Source: Actinomycetes bacterium
Lineage (GTDB): Bacteria > Actinomycetota > Acidimicrobiia > Acidimicrobiales > Ilumatobacteraceae
Assembly (NCBI GenBank): GCA_021414085.1
Contig: JAIOPC010000010.1
Span: 161,149-225,148, forward strand
DNA length: 64,000 nucleotides
Direction of reading: 5' to 3'
Within the stretch, counting starts at the first letter, position 1. Every line of letters begins with the position of its first letter. This document shows positions 60,540-64,000 of the stretch, in pieces. Under the pieces are notes generated by a model. That model did not search any database. It was not told the origin of the DNA and worked only from the letters and a program-made list of their open reading frames with translations. Position numbers and translations under genes: made by a program.

Positions 60540-61966
60540 CACGCACACGCACGACCGCCGTTGCGGTGGTCGTGATGTCGCTCGCCGCGATCAGTGCCGG
60601 CGCCTGGGGTCTCTCGCGGTGGCGGCCGTTGGACCACGAGCCAGCGACTGTCGCATGGCCCGAGAACGTGCAACCGATCGTCGACTACATCGAGCAGGAA
60701 ACCGACCTACGCTTTCTGAGCGCAATCGACTTCGAGTACATCGGCGATGACGACAGGTACAACGATCGGGTGCGCGACCCCGAGCAAGAGTTGTCGCAAG
60801 CCGATCGCGATGGGATAGCTGTCGATGAAGCTGTCGGTCGGGCACTCGGCGTGTGGGCCGACGATGCATCGCTGACCGAGAGTTACGCCACCGTCAACCG
60901 TGCGGCACCACGCCCTGTGCGCTGGCTTCCCGACAGCGATGTCGTCATCATCAATGCAAGCGACGAGCAGGCAACGCTGTCGCCTGCCGTGCGCGCCGAT
61001 TTAGTCGTCTACCTCACGCAGGCAGTCGCCGATCAGAACTTTCACCTCATCAAGCGCCGCGAAGCATCCACGACATCGCAAGGCTTCGACGCGGTCGCAT
61101 CTGTGCACATCGGTTACGCGCTGCTGATTCATGATCGTTACGTCGACGACCTCAGCTCGCGGGATCGTGAGCTCTACGAAGCCGAGTCCGCTGAGCAGAG
61201 CGAGGCGTATGCCAACAGCGTGGACTCAGTTCCCGCCTCCTACAAGGCGATCCGCATCGCATTCCAGGTGTTAGGTGCGGCTTTCATGACCACGCTCGCC
61301 GAGGACGACCCGGCTCTACTGCTACAAGCGCTCAGCACACAAGTCCCCGTGGCACTGGATCAAGTCAGCCTGCCGACGGCGAAGTATCTGCGCAACGATG
61401 CACTGGAATCAGTCGCGGCGCCCTCCGGCCCGCGGGGAGCGACGGTTCACTACCGCGAGCAGCTCGGCCCGTTTCGACTGTTCCTCATGTTTGCGGCTGG
61501 ATTGCCCACTAACGAAGCCCTGACCGCGGCCGATGGCTGGGGCAATGATCGATACACCGCGTACGAACTCGACGGCCGAGAGTGTGCCGATATCCACATC
61601 GTCGCCGACAGCCCGGCCGACGCCGATCGCATGGAACGTGCCTTGAATCGCTGGGCGTTCACTCGCCCCAGTTCGGCCAATGCGTTGGTCGGTCGCGACG
61701 GTGTGAACCTGTACGCGTCGGTGTGCGATCCGGGAGCCGACTCTCAGCAGACAGTGCCCGGCGACGACGCGATCAACCAATACTTTGGCCGCTCAGACTT
61801 CTTGCAATATCAAGCGACTTCGAGCGGCAAACCTGCGCTCGCCGAGTGCATCGCTACCGACCTCTATGCGCAGTTCACGTTCGAGCAGATTGCTTCGGAA
61901 ACGCCGAACTCCGAACTCGAGGCTGCGTATGTCGCAATTGAAGACGAGTGCCGCAACAGCATCTAG
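60536..61966 (+). CDS. Exported or membrane-anchored protein, unknown
   Basis: This 476-residue protein has an N-terminal hydrophobic segment (8-28) after RTRT, consistent with a signal anchor. It then has a long soluble region with helical and beta parts and four Cys (GRECADIHI, ASVCDPG, LAECIATD, EDECRNS). It shows no obvious catalytic motif. Coupling with the acidic protein gene suggests one operon starting at 59694. Confidence 0.6.
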   Translation: MTRTRTTAVAVVVMSLAAISAGAWGLSRWRPLDHEPATVAWPENVQPIVDYIEQETDLRFLSAIDFEYIGDDDRYNDRVRDPEQELSQADRDGIAVDEAVGRALGVWADDASLTESYATVNRAAPRPVRWLPDSDVVIINASDEQATLSPAVRADLVVYLTQAVADQNFHLIKRREASTTSQGFDAVASVHIGYALLIHDRYVDDLSSRDRELYEAESAEQSEAYANSVDSVPASYKAIRIAFQVLGAAFMTTLAEDDPALLLQALSTQVPVALDQVSLPTAKYLRNDALESVAAPSGPRGATVHYREQLGPFRLFLMFAAGLPTNEALTAADGWGNDRYTAYELDGRECADIHIVADSPADADRMERALNRWAFTRPSSANALVGRDGVNLYASVCDPGADSQQTVPGDDAINQYFGRSDFLQYQATSSGKPALAECIATDLYAQFTFEQIASETPNSELEAAYVAIEDECRNSI

Positions 61967-61979
61967 CCGTCAGCAGCGA

Positions 61980-63245
61980 CTAACGATCCGCACCGCGGTT
62001 CTTGACCTCAGCACGGGCGACGACTTGGTGATGCACTTCGTCGGGTCCATCCGCCAAACGCAGCGTGCGCTGGCTGTGCCACATGTCGGCCAACGGGAAC
62101 CACTGCGAGATGCCTGCCGCGCCGTGCATTTGAATCGCTTCATCGATGATGTCGCAGCAGCGCTCGGGCACCATCGCCTTCACCGCGCTCACCCACACCC
62201 TCGCTTCGGCGTTACCCAGCGTGTCCATCGCCTTCGCGGCGCGCAGCACCATCAAGCGCATGGCTTCGACTTCGATGCGCGAACGCGACAACACCTCCAT
62301 GTTCTTGCCCAGGTTGATCAGCTTCTTGCCGAACCCCTCGCGGCTCATACCGCGGTCGACCATCATTTCGATTGCGCGCTCGGCCGCGCCGATCGAGCGC
62401 ATGCAGTGGTGGATGCGACCTGGCCCGAGGCGGAGTTGTGAGATCTCGAAACCACGACCCTCGCCCCACAGAATGTTGGCCTTCGGCACGCGCACATCGA
62501 TAAATCGAATGTGCATGTGACCGTGCGGCGCATCGTCGGCACCGAACACTTCCATGCCCGCCACGATCTCCACCCCCGGCGTATCCATCGGCACCAAGAT
62601 CTGCGACTGCTGCTTGTACGTGTCGGCATCCGGGCTCGTGCGCACCATCGTGATCATGATCTTGCAACGCGGGTCGCCGGCGCCTGAGATGTAGAACTTC
62701 TCGCCGTTGATGAGCCACTCGTCGCCATCGAGCACGGCGCTCGTTTGAATCTGCCGTGCGTCGCTGCTCATCACACCCGGCTCGGTCATCGCGTATGCCG
62801 ATCGGATCTCGCCACGCAGCAGAGGCTCGAGCCATTCGCGCTTTTGCTCGGGTGTGCCGACGCGCTCGATCACTTCCATGTTGCCCGTGTCGGGAGCCGA
62901 GCAGTTGAGACACTCGGGGGCGAGCCGATTCTTGCCGAGCTCGGCTGCGATGTACGCGTAGTCGAGGTTGCTCAAGCCTTCGCCAGTCTCCGCATTGGGG
63001 AGGAAGAAGTTCCACAAACCGAGCGCGCGTGCCTTCACCTTGGCGGTCTCCAGCAACTCCAGCTGCCCGGGCGCCCAACTCCAGCGATCGGCCCGATCGG
63101 CACCGAGTCGGTAGAACTCCTCGGTGATCGGGTCGACCTCGTCGCGAATGAACGCCTTGACGGCCTCGTAGAGCGGCCGAGCGCCCTCCGACATCCGCAG
63201 GTCGAAGTCGTCCATACTCGCTGCCTTCAGCGCACCACCAGCCAT
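61980..63245 (-). CDS. Acyl-CoA dehydrogenase
   Basis: This 421-residue FAD enzyme has the ACAD folds: N-terminal helices, SAYAMTEPGVMSSDARQIQ (flavin/substrate loop), NGEKFYISGAGD and the C-terminal MHGAAGISQWFPLADMWHSQRTLRLADGPDEVHH (in part). The last motif and length match the ACAD10/11-like actinobacterial subgroup. AAGGGA six bases before the ATG at 63245 favours it over the TTG at 63260. Convergent with the upstream unknown gene. Confidence 0.88.
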   Translation of the reverse strand: MAGGALKAASMDDFDLRMSEGARPLYEAVKAFIRDEVDPITEEFYRLGADRADRWSWAPGQLELLETAKVKARALGLWNFFLPNAETGEGLSNLDYAYIAAELGKNRLAPECLNCSAPDTGNMEVIERVGTPEQKREWLEPLLRGEIRSAYAMTEPGVMSSDARQIQTSAVLDGDEWLINGEKFYISGAGDPRCKIMITMVRTSPDADTYKQQSQILVPMDTPGVEIVAGMEVFGADDAPHGHMHIRFIDVRVPKANILWGEGRGFEISQLRLGPGRIHHCMRSIGAAERAIEMMVDRGMSREGFGKKLINLGKNMEVLSRSRIEVEAMRLMVLRAAKAMDTLGNAEARVWVSAVKAMVPERCCDIIDEAIQMHGAAGISQWFPLADMWHSQRTLRLADGPDEVHHQVVARAEVKNRGADR

Positions 63246-63340
63246 GAGGGTTCCCTTCAAATCGTCACTCGTACTGGGTCCACTGTGCCACGGCGGGCGT
63301 CAAATCGACGAACGTGAGAGACGAAGGCACCGACGGCGTC

Positions 63341-63844
63341 TCAGTCGCCGGTGGCACCGTCGATCGCCTCGCGCAGAAGGTCGGCGTGGCCACAGTGGCG
63401 CGCGTACTCCTCGATCATGTGGACGATGGTCCGACGCAGCGTGGTTTGACCGGCGTTCGGTCCACCGAGCATGCGGTCGTCCATTCCAGCGGTCGTGAGG
63501 TGAGCGTCGACGACCGCGATCTCGGCCCAGAACGCTGCCAGAGCCTCCGGAACCGTCGCGTCGTCCACTATCCACTCGGCCTCGTCGTCGAAGATGCCCG
63601 GGACTTCGTCGGCCAGCAGGACGCGCCGGAACCACCAGCGCTCGACATCGGTCATATGGCGAACCAGGCCAAGCAACGTCAGCGTGCTGGGCGGGCAGGC
63701 AGCGCGGCGCCCTTGCTCGTCGGTGACTCCATCGAGCTTTCGAGCCAGCACGGTTCGGTGGTACGTGAGGTATCCGAGCAGTACTGAACGCTCGTCTTCA
63801 CCGAATGCCTTGGATGCTGGAAGTGGGATTGCTTGCTCAGTCAT
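63341..63844 (-). CDS. DinB/DUF664-type four-helix protein
   Basis: This 167-residue protein has RSVLLGYLTYHRTVLARKLDGV, LGLVRHMTDVERWWFRR and IVHMIEEYARHCGHADLLREAIDG (parts). The His residues lie in the metal-binding positions of DinB_2/DUF664 proteins, related to mycothiol-dependent enzymes. The substrate is unknown. ATG at 63844; a GTG two codons earlier is the alternative. Confidence 0.85.
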   Translation of the reverse strand: MTEQAIPLPASKAFGEDERSVLLGYLTYHRTVLARKLDGVTDEQGRRAACPPSTLTLLGLVRHMTDVERWWFRRVLLADEVPGIFDDEAEWIVDDATVPEALAAFWAEIAVVDAHLTTAGMDDRMLGGPNAGQTTLRRTIVHMIEEYARHCGHADLLREAIDGATGD

Positions 63845-63872
63845 ACCCACATTGTGGGGCTGTTTAGCCTCG

Positions 63873-63912
63873 GTTGATGGGTGACGGACCGGTTTCGGTT
63901 GATTGGTGTCAC
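63873..63912. repeat. Imperfect direct repeat near window end
   Basis: GGTTGATGGGTGAC is followed about 25 bases on by GGTTGATTGGTGTC (two mismatches in 14). It sits between the DinB-fold gene and a basic partial ORF and might be an element end, or chance. Confidence 0.4.
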
Positions 63913-63932
63913 TCGTTGTTCGAATTGTTGCT

Positions 63933-64000
63933 CATCCAGCGGTGATGGATGCTCGTTTCTTGCGGACTTCTCCGGGGTTGGTTCGTTGTTCGGTTCTGAG
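63933..64000 (-). CDS. 3' end of an unknown minus-strand ORF
   Basis: The last 22 codons of a frame entering from the right read LRTEQRTNPGEVRKKRASITAG before a TGA. The basic tail could belong to a transposase or other DNA-binding protein, but this cannot be judged from so little. The 63851-63932 interval holds no gene and shows a near-direct repeat. Confidence 0.3.

Noticed and set aside
1..64000. CRISPR array or complete insertion sequence
   Set aside because: No regularly spaced repeats and no complete transposase ORF with terminal inverted repeats were seen.

Overview
The window is G+C-rich, densely coding DNA from an actinobacterium. It carries a WhiB regulator, an F420-type luciferase-like oxidoreductase, an MtrA/MtrB/GerMN-lipoprotein signalling operon, DUF3040, PimB/Ppm-type mannosyl-lipid enzymes and an actinobacterial SOS box. 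Many TANNNT promoters sit 6-9 bases before the start codon, as expected for leaderless mRNAs. An Acidimicrobiia-like (Ilumatobacter-type) host fits best, but this is inferred from gene content, not from a marker gene.

Layout. 0-10 kb: DUF58/transglutaminase pair, DinB polymerase, Nudix, polyprenol-phosphate mannosyltransferase, inositol-phosphatase-like enzyme and the MtrAB-like two-component operon with its GerMN lipoprotein. 10-22.4 kb: phosphofructokinase, glycerol kinase, pyrophosphatase, ROK kinase, mannosyltransferase, QueG, NYN protein, a DEDDh/GIY-YIG/UvrC-like nuclease behind a perfect LexA box, ThrB and TrpD. 22.4-32.5 kb: WhiB, an oxidative-stress cassette (Fur/PerR, rubrerythrin, GlpC-like Fe-S protein, DUF3501) and, divergently, a glycerol/ether-lipid operon (GlpD, AGPS-like flavoprotein, membrane protein, second FGGY kinase). 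Two exported ferritin-like proteins and the RNase P RNA gene follow. 32.9-51.9 kb: methyltransferases, acetyltransferase, class A PBP, cold-shock protein, a YHYH/DUF305 pair coupled through an apparent CTG start, PanB-like enzyme, membrane and GT2 glycosyltransferases, a propeller/pentapeptide lipoprotein, a PAS-GGDEF-EAL protein, and a cytochrome c lipoprotein with a His-bearing membrane partner.

51.9-58.9 kb is the accessory part. It starts with a TetR regulator with two operators facing two membrane-protein genes. The 3' end of the second gene runs into a recombinase-type HTH remnant. Then comes a four-gene minus-strand cassette: ParB-like protein with a HEPN-like C-terminus, D12-class adenine methylase, a 79-residue orphan, and a pentapeptide-repeat/TIR-like protein. 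It lies against the 3' end of tRNA-Val(UAC), is by eye less G+C-rich than its flanks, and has a nine-base homopolymer in its probable promoter spacer. This is the best candidate for an undescribed, possibly anti-phage, system. 58.9-64 kb returns to ordinary genes: an inositol-phosphatase-like enzyme, unknown proteins, acyl-CoA dehydrogenase and a DinB-fold protein. The 3' end of an unknown minus-strand gene closes the window.

All family assignments come from reading motifs; no database search was run.
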